64,000 bases of DNA from positions 21,503,001 through 21,567,000 of the forward strand of contig CM066322.1 of the NCBI GenBank assembly GCA_033807775.1. Direction: 5' to 3'. This document shows positions 11,308 through 23,651 of the stretch, piece after piece (position 1 is the stretch's first letter; every line of letters begins with the position of its first letter). The position numbers were made by a program, and so were the translations under genes. Source of the DNA: Saussurea involucrata. Its lineage: Eukaryota > Streptophyta > Magnoliopsida > Asterales > Asteraceae. A model generated the notes under the pieces. The model made no database searches. It was not told the DNA's origin and was given only the letters and a program-made list of their open reading frames with translations.

Positions 11308-12591
11308 GTCTTCTTTTTACATTATTATTTGTGTGTTAAGTGGCATTGAATTAAAAGCCTCACGTGTACAGATAGAAAATTCAGCGGTAAAACAATAGAA
11401 AACTTTCTCTAGGAAATACTATGTCAATATTTGAAGTAGGGGTCTTCATGGAAACACCGAATGTTCGGGTTACAAATATTGTAATTACTATCTCGTTTAG
11501 AGGTGTAACATAAACATGTTTGATGAGATCGAATAACTAATTAAACCGAATGTTCAAATTATAAATATTGTAATTACTAATAAAGCCACACAAACTCAAT
11601 AATTCTCACCTTAAAGTATGATACAATAATTGTGTGAAAATTCAACTAATCAACTACATTTGCCCCACATTTGGAATACCAACTCAAAGACTTTGTAGTT
11701 CTATGATTATATAATACCTATACACATGTAGGTGTTAGTGACCTAGTAATTAAATAACCAAACCACATGGAAACTGTGAGGACTGAAATTGTGAATTGTG
11801 AGACTCGAGGTCCTTGAATAATAATTAACAAAACCTTCCTTTTTGCACAATGGCTTATTTGGTCCCCCCACATGCCCCGACAACGTATGACCTCTTCAAC
11901 CCGGCTACCGATAAAGCCATAAAAAAATAAAATCCAAGACTGTAAACCGGATTAAAAAATACAATCCAAATTAATTTATAAAACTACATGAAAAATGAAT
12001 TTCATGATGTTGTTTTGTTGTTTCTAACCTATAAATACAAATATTGAGTATTTGATTTAACAATTATCTATAGAATATATTTTTGACATTAAATTTTTAT
12101 CGATATTAATAAACGAGACATCAATCACATTACACAACAAATGAAACTTTATAATATATGTTTTAAAACATAATATAAATAGTTATTGTAAAACAATTAT
12201 ATAATGATCATTGATATATTTTTTTAAAATTTCTAAATAACACTGAAATTTAAACCTACAATAATTATTTTGGGCACTGATTATGTTTGCGACGATTAAC
12301 AATACCATTAAATTGTTTTATTTGTTAAAGTTTGCTGTTTAAAAAATAAAATTGGCATTAAACCGGTCATGGATGTATTTATTGTGAGAAATGATAACAT
12401 TAACTAGTGTATTTATTTTATAAAATAAATATTTATACTAATTTGATGTAAAACTTAAATGTTTTCAAACGTTTATGTGTTGGAACTTTCATAAAGTTAT
12501 TATAACGAATTGATTATATTTTTACATGTTTTGTAGTCTATTATTTCGTTTTGTTGAATTGTTTGTTCGGGATATCCTATTACATTTTATT
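11308..12591. other. AT-rich intergenic DNA, no gene
   Basis: Strongly AT-rich, with many short poly-A/T tracts. No inverted ends, coding frames or repeats that I can name. Confidence 0.55.
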
Positions 12592-12802
12592 TTAGGCTAT
12601 GTTTGGAAAACTAGCTGATAAACTAGCTGCTGAAAAAATCATGTTTGGCAAAAGTAGCTTATAAGCATGTAAAATGACCAAAAATGACATCTTCAAATAA
12701 TTATCAATTACAAATTTAATTATGTAATTAAAACAAGTTTATAACAATATAATATGTTAATTAATACAACCAATGTAATAAAGAAAAATTAAATAATATC
12801 AA

Positions 12803-13162
12803 TGTTCTAAAAAACTTGTCGCACAGCCGCCATGGCACCAAGGCTTGTGTCTTACGCCACGTTAAGCTCGTGGCACGCCATGGCCTAATACGCACTTTTC
12901 GTATTGCAATATTTGATTTTTCTTTACGTTTTTAATGTCTTATTTGCAAGTTTTTTTTTATTATATAACATAATTTAACTTGCTTATTACTATTGACTCA
13001 TTGAGTAACACTATAAAACATATGTTTTTATATATAATATAATATATGAATTAGAAATTTGACGCCATAAGTCACGTCTTGAAAACGTCATGGCTTCGCC
13101 GTGACTTCTAAGGCTTGAGACTTGGCCTCGCCGTCACGCCACGCCTCACGCTATTTAGAACC
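12803..13162. mobile_element. Candidate GC-rich MITE
   Basis: GTTCTAAA at the left mirrors TTTAGAAC at the right. The arms just inside carry GCCATGGC, GGCGTG and CACGCC motifs, much richer in GC than the surrounding DNA, so the unit can fold back. The target duplication is not clear, so the call is tentative. Confidence 0.4.
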
Positions 13163-13564
13163 TTGAATACTGTAATATGTTAATTTAAAGAAATTTAAAA
13201 TTTAGTATTACATATACACTATAAATTTTGAATTTGTTAAAACAAGTTTTAGAAAAAAAATATTAACTTATGATTTTAAATAACCGTTACATACAATATG
13301 AAAATAATCAAATAATAATTAAAAAAATATTCATTAATATTAAAAAATAATTAAAAATAATTTATATGATTAACAATAATACTAAATAATTAAAATTTAA
13401 CATCAATGTATAATTAAAATTTAATTAAATAATTTTCAGTTAATATTAATTAATTAACTATAATTAAATTTTTAAAAATTAATATTTATTAATAATAGTT
13501 AGTAAATAATAATAAGGGGCAATATTGGAATATTCACAAAAAGTTATTGAAACGCTACTCCAAG

Positions 13565-14076
13565 TAGGGGTGTGCAAAACCCGAATAATCCGAAATCCGA
13601 ACCCGAACCGAAAATAAAGTATTTTTGCAATACCTGAATACCCTGAAATCCGAAACCCGACTTTTGGGGGAATATTTGGGTTCGGGTCGGGTTTGATCTT
13701 TGGCCACCGACCCGTCCGAAAACCCGAAATAATATACATATATATTTTGAATATTATATAAATGTATTTATTAATCTAATTATCTTTAAAAAATCGTAAA
13801 TTATAGTCGGTAGAAATGTTTTTTAATTTTTAAACTTATTATCGATTTCATCAATCTCTCGTTTGATTGAATAAATCATTAAAGTCGATTGAATTTATAT
13901 ATGCTTTTTGTATTATAATAATACCCGAACCCGACCGACATTAACCCGAAACCCGAACCCGAAAAAATCCGAAATCTGAAACCTAAAGTCCGGGTCTTGA
14001 TTTTCATATCCGAAATCCGATCGAGTTTTCGGTTTGTCCACCCGAACCATCCCGACCCGCCCGATGCACACCCCTA
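13565..14076. mobile_element. hAT MITE with 8-bp target duplication
   Basis: The perfect 12-base ends TAGGGGTGTGCA and TGCACACCCCTA are flanked by the identical octamer ACTCCAAG (13557-13564 and 14077-14084). This is the hallmark of hAT insertion. The octamer lies at the tip of a palindrome (AAACGCTACT...AGTAGCGTTT) that the insertion split. Both arms carry CCCGAACCCGAA-type tracts. No transposase. Confidence 0.85.
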
Positions 14077-14660
14077 ACTCCAAGTAGCGTTTCAAAAAGC
14101 TAGCTTATGATCATCCAAACATGTACACCAAAAAAAGTTAGCTTATAAGCTAGTTTTTTTTCCAAACAATGCCTTAGTTGTTAAATCTTGATTAATCCCT
14201 TTTTCTATCATTATAGTGGAGTGCTCAACAAGAATTAACTTTTGCAATTTGTGTGAAAGTAGGGTACTCCAAATTTGGAAATCAAAAAGTTTGTTATTTA
14301 TATTTAACAATTTCTTCATAATTTATTCAAAATAAAAGAGTAAAAGAAAAAATCAAATCCTTTAAATTTTACATTTAGCTTCATCAGTTTTTCTATATAA
14401 AGAGTTTAATGAATATATTTAATATTTTAATACCATTCCAAACAAACTTTGTAGATTAATGCAAAGTTATCTATCCTCCAAAAGAAAATTACATTTGATG
14501 CATCCTCTATCTCAAAAATAAATTATGCTAATCTTCAAATATGAATATTTCTCTATTATCTATCCTATTTAACCATTTTAGAGATTCATTAGCTAATTTA
14601 TATAATAAATATTCAAAATCTTTAGTTTATCTATTTATTTAATATGCAGACTTAGCTAGA

Positions 14661-14883
14661 AGTGGTTTACTAAACATTTACGGGATGTCACTTATCTTAC
14701 TTGACGAACATGACAAAGACAGAAAATTTTACCATGTAAAAGGTAGAATAAGGATCAAAAAATTTACGTGATAAGTGACAAAAAATAATAGTACCCAATT
14801 AATACTTACCAGGTAAGATATATTTACAAACAATCAATTTTAGTGGTCGAATATGTAACCTGACAAGCGTTTGGTAAACCATG
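14661..14883. mobile_element. Candidate MITE
   Basis: TGGTTTACTAAACATTTACG at the left resembles, in inverted form, GCGTTTGGTAAACCA at the right, and GTCACTTATC/GATAAGTGAC pair inside. Ends and duplication are not exact. It belongs to the same loose type as fragments near 1565 and 22750. Confidence 0.35.
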
Positions 14884-15215
14884 GTCCTAATAAAAATCAA
14901 ATAACTATGGGTAAAATTACAAAATAGAACTCTCAAAGGGACTAAATTTGGTAGTTATAATAGTCGAGGGACTTTTTACTCGGAAAAAAAGAGTGTTGGC
15001 AACAGCAAGAACAGATTCTTCTATCCCCCTGGATTATTTCACCCTGTAGACCAGGGACCATCTCTCTCTCTCTCTCTCCAAACCCACAAAACGGAGAAAG
15101 AGAGAGTGCGTGTTTACTCATTACCTTTTGCCCTTTGCCCCCCATTCTTATCACCATCTGTGTCGCACACAGTCTGACTGTGTTTCTCTTTACTCCATTC
15201 ATTCATCTTTATGCA

Positions 15216-15222
15216 TATATAA
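15216..15222 (+). promoter_or_regulatory. Possible TATA box of the NPH3-type gene
   Basis: TATATAA lies 57 bases upstream of the start codon at 15279, which would give a leader of about 30 bases. A CT-dinucleotide tract at about 15061-15078 lies further upstream, as often seen in plant promoters or leaders. The real start of transcription could lie elsewhere. Confidence 0.3.
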
Positions 15223-15278
15223 CACGCTTCCATTCGCATTGCTTTCCATAACTGAACCACTGGAATTACCCTACATAC

Positions 15279-18200
15279 ATGGCCACGTCATGCATGAAGT
15301 TAGGATCTAAATCGGAGGTTTTCCATCTCGATGAGGATTCGAAAACATGGTTAGTTGTTCTTACGTTACTTGTGTAGATTTGATGTGTTTTCACTGCCAA
15401 TTTTGATTGTTTTGTGAAAATTGATACGTGGATATGTCTCGTTTTGCGTTTTGATCCACACCCACAATTTGGATTCTTCGATTTCTCGAGTCTTTTTGTT
15501 GTCCCCAATTGCGAATTTTCGATTCCCTTTTTCTGGGGTTTTTGATCGTTTGATGTTGATTGATCATGGGTCTATTTCGATACCCACATTTGAATTCTGT
15601 TTATTTATTATTTTGTTCGGATGGTTTTGCTTTTAAATTTCGTGATATCGACATGTATGAGCTTCGATTGAATGTTGGAGCACTGTTCTTGATGTTTTTG
15701 GATATGGGTTTAATTTGGCATAATTTGTGTGAAAAATTATTATGCAGTAAATTAGAACAACTGGGAAATCTTTTGTTATGACGGAAAAGTTTCTGAAAAT
15801 TTCATTGATAAAAAAATGAAACTATACAAGAATCACTACGCATGAGAACAAAATTGGTGTTAAAACTTGTAATAAATTTCATATCAAGTTCCATTGAAAA
15901 CTACTAGGTTTGACCCTGCAAAGTCAAAATTGCTGATAATGATCTACATCGTAGTTCAACCCAGAATATGTACAAGTTTAAGCAACTTCTATAGAGCGAA
16001 ATTTCATTGAACATAAAGGAACCTTTCTATGCATAACCGAATATTTCATGAACTTTTGCTCGTGTTTTTAGTTGTAATTCTTATATTCTCATCGAATGTA
16101 GCATAATAATATAACTAATAATCATGTACTGCTAAGATCAATGGGGTTTTTGTGTGTGTTAACAAGCTTAAAATATAAAACTTCTCCATTTTTGCATGAC
16201 ATAGAGGTACTTTTAGATGAATTTACAACTTAATCTTGCAGGATCTGCTCATCTGGCCTTCCGAGTGATGTTACCATTGAAATTGGAGACGTTTCATTCC
16301 ATCTTCACAAGGTCTGTGTTTATTCGTTTTTGTTAGGATCAAATGGTCACTCGCTATAATAGTCAGAGTAAACAAAAACAAAAAGAAATCAAATTCATAG
16401 TAGTTACATGATCCAACAATTTACCTACATCCATCGGAGGAATGACAACCACGGTTAAAAGATAACCAGACGGTATAACTATTTTAACTTTTTTAAATAT
16501 ATAGAGTCAGGATCAGGCGAGAAATTTCCGCTACCATGAGAAGTATAAAGGTATCTTCACAGTTCTCATGACAAACCTGCTCATAATACGAGGAAATCTT
16601 CGCTTTTTCTAACCTTGTCATGAAAAGGGGTTGTTCTCACCTGAACCCATCCCTAAATATAAAATACTGAAACTCTATATCCATTAATTTTGACCTTCCA
16701 CGAGAAGTTTCATCAATGCACCTTTACGCTAATTTCTTGTTTGGTGTAACTCGCAGTTCCCGTTATTATCTAGAAGCAAAACATTGGAAAATCTCATTGG
16801 GGATTCTTCGGATGATGAAAATAGGATAAAGCTTGAGGATGAGAAACAATCTTGTGTTCTTAAACTTCATGATCTACCAGGAGGCCCAAAAACGTTTTTG
16901 CTCATTGCTAAGTTCTGCTATGGGGTCAAACTAGAAGTCAACTCAACGAATGTAGTTCCTCTTCGATGTGCATCCGAGTATCTTCAAATGACAGAAGAAT
17001 ATGGAGAAGGAAATCTCATAAGTCATACGGAAACCTTCCTTGGTGAAGTGTTTGGCAACTGGATGGATACCCTGAAGGCGCTCGATTCGTGTGATGAAGT
17101 GATACAGTTTGCCGAAGAGCTTCATATAGTTTCAAGATGCGTTAATTCTCTTGCGTTAAAAGCTTGTGCATATGATAAAGATTTGTTCAGTTGGCCTGTT
17201 ACGAGCACGAAAAATGACCCTTTTGCCACTGTCATCTGGAATGGAATCCAAAGCTCTTCGACAAATCAAGATTGGTGGTATGAGGATGTTTCAAAGCTGA
17301 GATTACCTCTTTACAGACGATTCATCTTGGCCGTTGAATCAAGAAGTATGGATCAAGAACAGATAGCCGGGTCCCTCATGTTCTACGCGAAAAAGCATCT
17401 TCCTTTACTCGGTAGACAACCAAGCTTTCCAAACGCCAATCTTTATTCGTCTTTCGATTCTAATTCAGATCAAAAAACGCTTCTTGAAGAGATAGTTGAC
17501 CTACTCCCGAGTCAAAAGCGAATAGTTCCCACGAAACTCCTCCTCAGGCTGCTAAGGACATCGATGATTTTACATTGTAGCCCTTTGTGTCGTGGGGATT
17601 TGGAAAGAAGGATTGGGGTGGAGTTGGATCAAGCGTCTATTGAAGATATTCTCATTCCGAATATGGGTTATTCAAGTGAGACGCTTTATGAGATAGATTG
17701 TGTTCAAAGAATTCTTGATCATTTTGTGGTGGTGTATAGGGATCAGGATCAGGATGGAAGTGAAATTACTGAGTCGGGTTGTTTAGCAGACAATGATGAT
17801 GATGATGAGTTGATCGGGAATTCTCACTCGCTTACTCCGATGACAATGGTGGCTAATCTTATGGACAACTATCTTGCTGAGGTGGCTTCTGACGTTAACT
17901 TAAAGCTTGAAAAGTTCCGGACTTTGGCCGCCACTGTCCCCGATTACGCAAGGGCAATGGACGATGGAATGTATCGCGCCATCGATATATATCTCAAGGT
18001 ACCAATTACCTCAGAATTGTATGATCTGGCTATGAAAAAGCCTCTTTGGTTCATCATAAGCAAACTTATAAGGGTCTTTTTCCAATAATGCCCTTTATAT
18101 TTTTCCATAAACACTTTTTAACATGTCCTTTTATGTCTATTTACATTGTTATCTAAACTCTAAAGTGTCAGCTAGTTTTTATCAGGTAGTTTAGCTTGCC

Positions 18201-19033
18201 AACATTTTCTTTTACTCCTGTTCTAAAAACAGGTACAGTTGACTTTTAAGGTCAAACAAATAAGTATTCCGAGTTAAAATCGAAACTGATTTTGTAAGAA
18301 ATTCAAACATAACATTTTCTTATATCCAGTATTTGTTGTGGTCTAAAAGATAATTAGCATTGTTTTCTTGAAAAGTTTATAAATTTTATTAATTTTGAAA
18401 GCGGAAATTTAGTCCGTTTGACCTTGAAAGTCAAATGATGTGCTTTTTTCCGGTTAATTGCAGGCACATCCATGGCTGACGGATTCAGATCGGGAACTAG
18501 TCTGCAGGCTCATGGACTGCCAGAAACTGTCGCTAGAAGCCAGCACCCACGCCGCTCAAAACGAGCGGCTACCGCTCCGTTTCATAGTCCAAGTTCTCTT
18601 CTTTGAACAGCTGCGGCTGCGGACATCCGTATCCGGCTGCTTATACCTCTCCGACAACTACAACTCGCAGATCCACCTGAGCAGCAGCATGGTGCTGCCG
18701 GAAAGTGGGAATGTCAACCTGTTGACCGCCGGAGAAAATGATCGGCGTATCGTGGCGGTTGACGACATGCGGGGTCGGGTTTCTGAGCTCGAGAAAGAAT
18801 GTTGTACCATGAAAAAGGAGATTGATAAACTTGTTAAGACTAAAGGGATCAGTTGGACCGGTCTGTGTAAGATGTTCGGGCTTGGGCTAAGGTTAAAGTC
18901 AAAGTCTCGGGACGCTTGTGCATCGAGCAATGCCCGTGGCGGCAAGCGGGTGGCATCACCGTCAAGAATAAAAGATGGTCGGAAAGGAAAGAATCAAGAT
19001 CAAGAAAATGGTGAATCGGGTGATCAAGATTAG
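15279..19033 (+). CDS. BTB/POZ and NPH3 domain protein
   Basis: This belongs to the plant NPH3/RPT2-like (NRL) family, thought to act as substrate adaptors of CUL3 ubiquitin ligases, often at the plasma membrane in phototropic or auxin signalling. Exons 15279-15349, 16242-16311, 16757-17998 and 18464-19033 join in frame into 650 aa, and all junctions are GT-AG. The N-terminus MATSCMKLGSKSEVF leads into a BTB fold (about 24-150: ICSSGLPSDVTIEIG, HLHKFPLLSRS). The NPH3 domain follows (about 220-517: WWYEDVSKLRLPLYRRFI, MYRAIDIYLKAHPWL, FFEQLRLRTSV). A short coiled coil (about 564-587) and a basic, serine-rich tail close the protein. The length is typical. The stretch QDQDQDG and a run of aspartates near residue 385 are low-complexity. 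I cannot assign a specific paralogue. Confidence 0.93.
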
Positions 19034-19620
19034 GGGAAAGTAGAATGAGGTTTAAATAAATTTAGAAGTTAATTTTTGTAATTTGACTCTCGAACAAATC
19101 GGGAGTCATCAGAGGTCTTGGTTGATTATGCTGTAATTAAGTTGTAGATTTTGGTTTATTTTTCTAATTTCGGTTCTTAATTTATCTGCTATCGGAATTT
19201 GAAGGATTTGGAATGATTAATTCCTCGAGCAAATTTCATTCTTGTATTTGGTTCATTCTTTGGGTTTTCGAATTCCATATATTTTAAGTAAAAAACTAAC
19301 CAGTGGCCACAATTTTGTGGCCTTAACCAGTAATTTTGTGCCTTAACCAGTAATTTTGTGGCGTACTGGTTACTGGTAGTTATGGCCAAACTTCATTCAT
19401 TAACAGTTATAACTATCATGCAATTATATTTTAGCTGTTTTAACTGTCCATAATTTTGGGTGTAATTAGCAATTATATTATTTATTTGTTTTATATAATA
19501 TATATATTATTTATTTATTTGTTTTATATAATATATATATATTATTTATTTGTTTTATATAATATATATATATTAGAAATATAGAAATATATATATATTA
19601 TTATTCTTTTTGTTTATATA
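19034..19620. other. 3' flank of the NPH3-type gene
   Basis: The first part is presumably 3' UTR. It holds a triple ACCAGTAATTTTGTGGC-like tandem motif at about 19300-19365. Then follow TA-rich runs with a repeated TTATTTATTTGTTTTATA unit (about 19480-19560). Confidence 0.5.
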
Positions 19621-19760
19621 TAGGGGTGTCAATTTTATACCGAGACAAACCAATCAATTTCCATACCAATCGTACCAATTTCGTAACGAAATGCATACCA
19701 CATGTACCAAAAAGATAATTTTTGAAGTTAAAAGATCAGTTTCGTAATTTTTGACATACC
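19621..19760. mobile_element. Left end of a hAT-like element, truncated
   Basis: TAGGGGTGTCAATTTTATACC strongly resembles the left end of the hAT element at 53696 (TAGGGGTGGCAATTTTGTACC), including the ACCAA-rich subterminal region. I find no matching right end nearby, so this is probably a relic. Confidence 0.45.
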
Positions 19761-19920
19761 TTAGGGACCAAAACTGTAATTTACTCTTTACTCTAATATC
19801 AATAAAAATGTGGTACAAATAGTAGGGAACGGGTATCCTTCTGCTAGTTTGACAAATCCTGGCTACAACACTGCTTTGAAATAGTTATTCGAGGATCCTC
19901 ATTCTATTCGATACGGTTGT

Positions 19921-20042
19921 AATGAGCCAAATATTGAATTTTTTTGATTTATATATTTTAATATATATCATTTACACTACATAAAAAATATTTTTTATAT
20001 TTAAAATATATAAATCAAAAAAATTCAATATTTGGCTCATTT
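19921..20042. repeat. Near-perfect 122-bp inverted repeat
   Basis: AATGAGCCAAATATTGAATT at the left is mirrored by AATTCAATATTTGGCTCATT at the right. Pairing continues through TTTTGATTTATATATTTTAA to a small AT-rich loop. It may be a foldback MITE. No protein is encoded. Confidence 0.75.
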
Positions 20043-20450
20043 CGAATTATTTTAGTTATTCGTGTTACAGTTATTCGTGTGCTGTTGCATGGGCTACCCT
20101 GTATACAGATCGAATACAGAAGTACACTCGTCTTTTACGTGTTAATTGTACTACAGATAATGTTATTTTAGAATAAGTAAAAATGTAATAAACATTATGT
20201 TATGCTTTATTTATATGTAAAATCTCAATGTTTATTTTTTATTTTTCTAATTATTTTAGTTTATGTATGTTGATATGATAAGGATGTAACATAAAAATGA
20301 AAGAAGAAGAGATAAAGTAAATTAAATAACTAACTATAATGGTATAAAATGTAATTTAAAAATAAAAAATAATTTTATTTTTAATTATCATGTTGAACGT
20401 TGGAGATTTTAAAACTTTTAAATTTGTACACGATGTATTAAGATTTGTAT
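20043..20450. other. AT-rich intergenic DNA, no gene
   Basis: AT-rich spacer between the inverted repeat and the 500-bp tandem duplication. I recognise nothing in it. Confidence 0.5.
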
Positions 20451-21399
20451 TTCTTAAATATTCAAGAATAAACGTAAATAAAATTATTTTTAAAGGAGTA
20501 TATTAGATAAATATAGATAAGAACGTAATTTCTAATATATATATATATAACAAAATAATAATAATAATATATATATATATTTAAATAAAAAGAATAACAA
20601 TATATATATACATAATATTTCTAATATATATATATATATAACAAAATAATAATAATATATATATATATATATAACAAAATAATATATATATATATATATA
20701 TATATTTAAATAAAAAGAATAACAATATATATATATACATATAAAACAAATAAATAATATATATCAAATAATATATATATATTATTATATTATATATATA
20801 TATATTTAAATAAAAAATGTTATATTATATATATATTTAAATAAAAAATGATTGGGCACGGAATAAAAGGGTGTCAACTCACCTTTTTGGGTGCATTTAG
20901 CAAATCAATGGGTGCATTTAGCCTACCCCTTAAATATTTATGTCCCCAATTTCTTAAATATTCAAGAATAAACGTAAATAAAATTATTTTTAAAGGAGTA
21001 TATTAGATAAATATAGATAAGAACGTAATTTCTAATATATATATATATATATATAACAAAATAATAATAATAATAATATATATATATATTTAAATAAAAA
21101 GAATAACAATATATATATACATAATATTTCTAATATATATATATATAACAAAATAATATATATATATATATATATATTTAAATAAAAAGAATAACAATAT
21201 ATATATACATATAAAACAAATAAATAATATATATCAAATAATATATATATATATATATTATTATATATATATATTTAAATAAAAATGTTATATTATATAT
21301 ATATATTTAAATCAAAAATGATTGGGCACGGAATAAAAGGGTGTCAACTCACCTTTTTGGGTGCATTTAGCAAATCAATGGGTGCATTTAGCCTACCCC
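20451..21399. repeat. Two tandem copies of a 500-bp TA-rich unit
   Basis: Copy 1 starts at 20451 and copy 2 at 20951 with the same words (TTCTTAAATATTCAAGAATA). Both run through TA-rich blocks with ACAAAATAATA and AAATAAAAAGAATAAC motifs. Both end with the same unique tail (GGGCACGGAATAAAAGG ... TTTAGCCTACCCC). They differ mainly in the length of the TA runs, as expected from slippage after a tandem duplication. Confidence 0.85.
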
Positions 21400-21414
21400 A
21401 TATATATATATATA

Positions 21415-22156
21415 TAGGGAAGGGTTCAATAAAGAAGTCCAACAATTTAGAGAAATAGAGAAGTGATCTTGACCATGCATTCGGTCAAGATCGGCGGCTT
21501 TGACCGAGAAGCGGAGGATAATTCCTCGCGTGGTCTGCACAAGATAGAAGGGTATTTTTGTAAAAAATACACAGGACGGGTTCATATATGAATTTGTGTG
21601 ATTCATATATGAACATTTGTGTTCATATATGAACCTTTGTAATTCACATATAAAATATTTTTAACTAATTCATATATGAATCTTTGTGATTCATATATGA
21701 ATCAGTCAATTTGTTCATATGAGAATTAGTTAAAAAAAATTCATATATAAATCACAAATGTTCATATATGAATTAGTTAAAAAAGTTTATATGTAAATTA
21801 CAAAGGTTCATATATGAACACAAAGATTCATATATGAATCAGTTAATTGGTTCAACTGATTCATATATGAACCTACAGTTAATTAGTTTCATATATGAAT
21901 CACAAGATTCATATATGAATTAGTTATAAAGAGTTCATATGTGAATTACAAAGGTTCATATATGAACGTATAGTTCATATGTGAATCACACAGATTCATA
22001 TATGAACTCAGCCCGTGTTTTTTGTAAAAGTTATGAAATTGTCCTTCTATTTTTGGAACAACCGCAACTTTTGACCAATTATAACCGACCTTGACCGAAT
22101 GAATAGTCAATATCACTTCTCTATTTCTCTAAATACTTGGACTTCTCTATTGAATT
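21415..22156. mobile_element. MITE with long inverted ends and palindrome array
   Basis: The left arm (TTCAATAAAGAAGTCC from 21425, then AGAGAAATAGAGAAGTGAT and CATTCGGTCAAG) is mirrored at the right end up to 22154 with few mismatches, giving arms of about 65 bases. Both outer flanks are (TA)n. The core holds an array of TTCATATATGAA palindromes. No coding sequence. Confidence 0.8.
21581..22007. repeat. Array of TTCATATATGAA palindromes
   Basis: About a dozen exact copies of the 12-base perfect palindrome, plus variants such as TTCATATGTGAA, are spaced irregularly (roughly 15-40 bases) and joined by short AC-, GATT- or AGTTA-containing linkers. The array lies inside the hairpin MITE. Confidence 0.9.
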
Positions 22157-23339
22157 TATGACGATATATATATATATATATGAATTTATGTATGAAATTT
22201 CTAGATTATCTAAATACCATTTTCGTGCAAATCCAAAAGGAGCAAAATATAGCGTTTGAAAAGTGTCTGTTCAATACACGATCCGGAAATCTAAACCGCA
22301 AACCCAGATTCCCGAACACTTTGTGTACTTCCTTTTTGTGTAAGAGTAAGACCACATTATTGATTGGTCCCCACTAGACAAACAAAATGTAATAGATCGA
22401 AACATTAAATCATACACTTGAAATTTAGATGAATCAACAACGAAAGAAATGAATATATACAAATCTAAAACAATAGTAAACCATGTTTTTTTCGTCCATG
22501 TGGTTCAATGAAAATTGCTATTTTTATTTTTGTGTTTTTGAAATTACAGTTTTTGTCCATATAATTTATAATCCTTGTGCTTTTTGTCCATGTGGTTTAC
22601 AATTCATTGTTATTTCGTCCCTCATAGTTAATGGTAAATGAGTAAATCACGGATAGGGTATTTACAATCAGTGTGCTTTTTGTCCATGTGGTTTACTACA
22701 ATTCATTGTTATTTCGTCCCTCATAGTTACAAACAAGGTTAGGCTAAGGGTCCGTTTATCAAACGTTTACCGGTTAAGCGTTTACTAGCAAGAATCACCA
22801 CTATCATTTACCTTATGGAGCTACATTTCTAGCCATCAAAATGGATTGATGGTAAGCATTTATAACCCGGTAAGCGCTTACGGGTAAGAGTAATCACCAT
22901 CACTCACGTAAGACTCCCGATCCTTATCTTATCTCTAACTACGTAAGATTTCCGGTCCTTTGTATATTCACCCAGTTAGGTATTGAACTGTAAGTTTTTA
23001 GTAAACAACCTTTGGGACGAAAACAAAATGAACTGCAAGCATAAAAACGATAATTCCGATTTTTAGCAAACCATATGAATGAAAAACGTAGTCTACAGTA
23101 AAAGCAATCGCAAACTGAGAGTTTAATTTTGGATTAAAACTCATACTGAAAAATGTCTCGTAGTACAACTATATATAGCTTTTAAGTTGAATGTTTACTA
23201 AATATTGATCGAGTTACAATGTAGTAGCAAAAATAGACGAATTGGATAACGTGTTAAAATGGGTTGGGATTAAATGGATGACTTTAAATATTATTTGGAT
23301 TGAAAGTGAAAAACAAACAAGCCCTAAATTTCCACTTAC
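22157..23339. other. Intergenic DNA with MITE-like pieces
   Basis: The words TTTTTGTCCATGTGGTTTAC and ATTTCGTCCCTCATAGTTA occur twice (about 22575-22630 and 22677-22732). The stretch from about 22745 to 22995 looks like a MITE similar to that at 14661 (GGGTCCGTTTATCAAACG at the left, GTAAACAACC at the right). No gene. Confidence 0.45.
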
Positions 23340-23651
23340 AACTCCATTGCTATAAAGGGTGGTACCATAGTACCATTTAGATTCAATATTGTACATTATT
23401 TAGTAGTACCATGTGCATTATATGTAGTACATTCTAGATTCTTGCAAGAGGTTGCATGCTTCAAGATTGCCACACAACCCATATGCATCAAAGACCACTC
23501 CCTTGCTATAAAGGGTTGTAACATAGTACCATTTAGATTCAATATTGTACATTTTTAGTAGTACCATATGCATTATATGTAGTACATTCTAGATTCCTGC
23601 AAGAGGTTGCATGCTTCAAGATTGCCACACAACCCATATGCATCAAAGATG
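23340..23651. repeat. Tandem duplication, 156-bp unit
   Basis: Two consecutive copies share TGCTATAAAGGGT, GTACCATTTAGATTCAATA, ATTATATGTAGTACATTCTA and GCAAGAGGTTGCATGCTTCA. They are offset by 156 bases with few differences. It lies over 1 kb downstream of the RING/VWA gene. It is not coding. Confidence 0.85.

Larger units (their letters stand above)
12595..14173. mobile_element. PIF/Harbinger-like element with nested insertions
   Basis: TTA flanks both ends (12592-12594 and 14174-14176). The inverted ends are GGCTATGTTTGGAAAACTAG and GGCATTGTTTGGAAAAAAAA, followed on both sides by CTAGCT motifs. No transposase is visible. Two further elements sit inside: a candidate GC-rich MITE at 12803-13162 and a hAT element at 13565-14076. 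The rest is AT-rich filler. Confidence 0.7.

Noticed and set aside
21581..22007. Possible CRISPR-like array
   Set aside because: Repeats are short perfect palindromes at irregular spacing inside a plant MITE, with no unique spacers. CRISPR does not apply.
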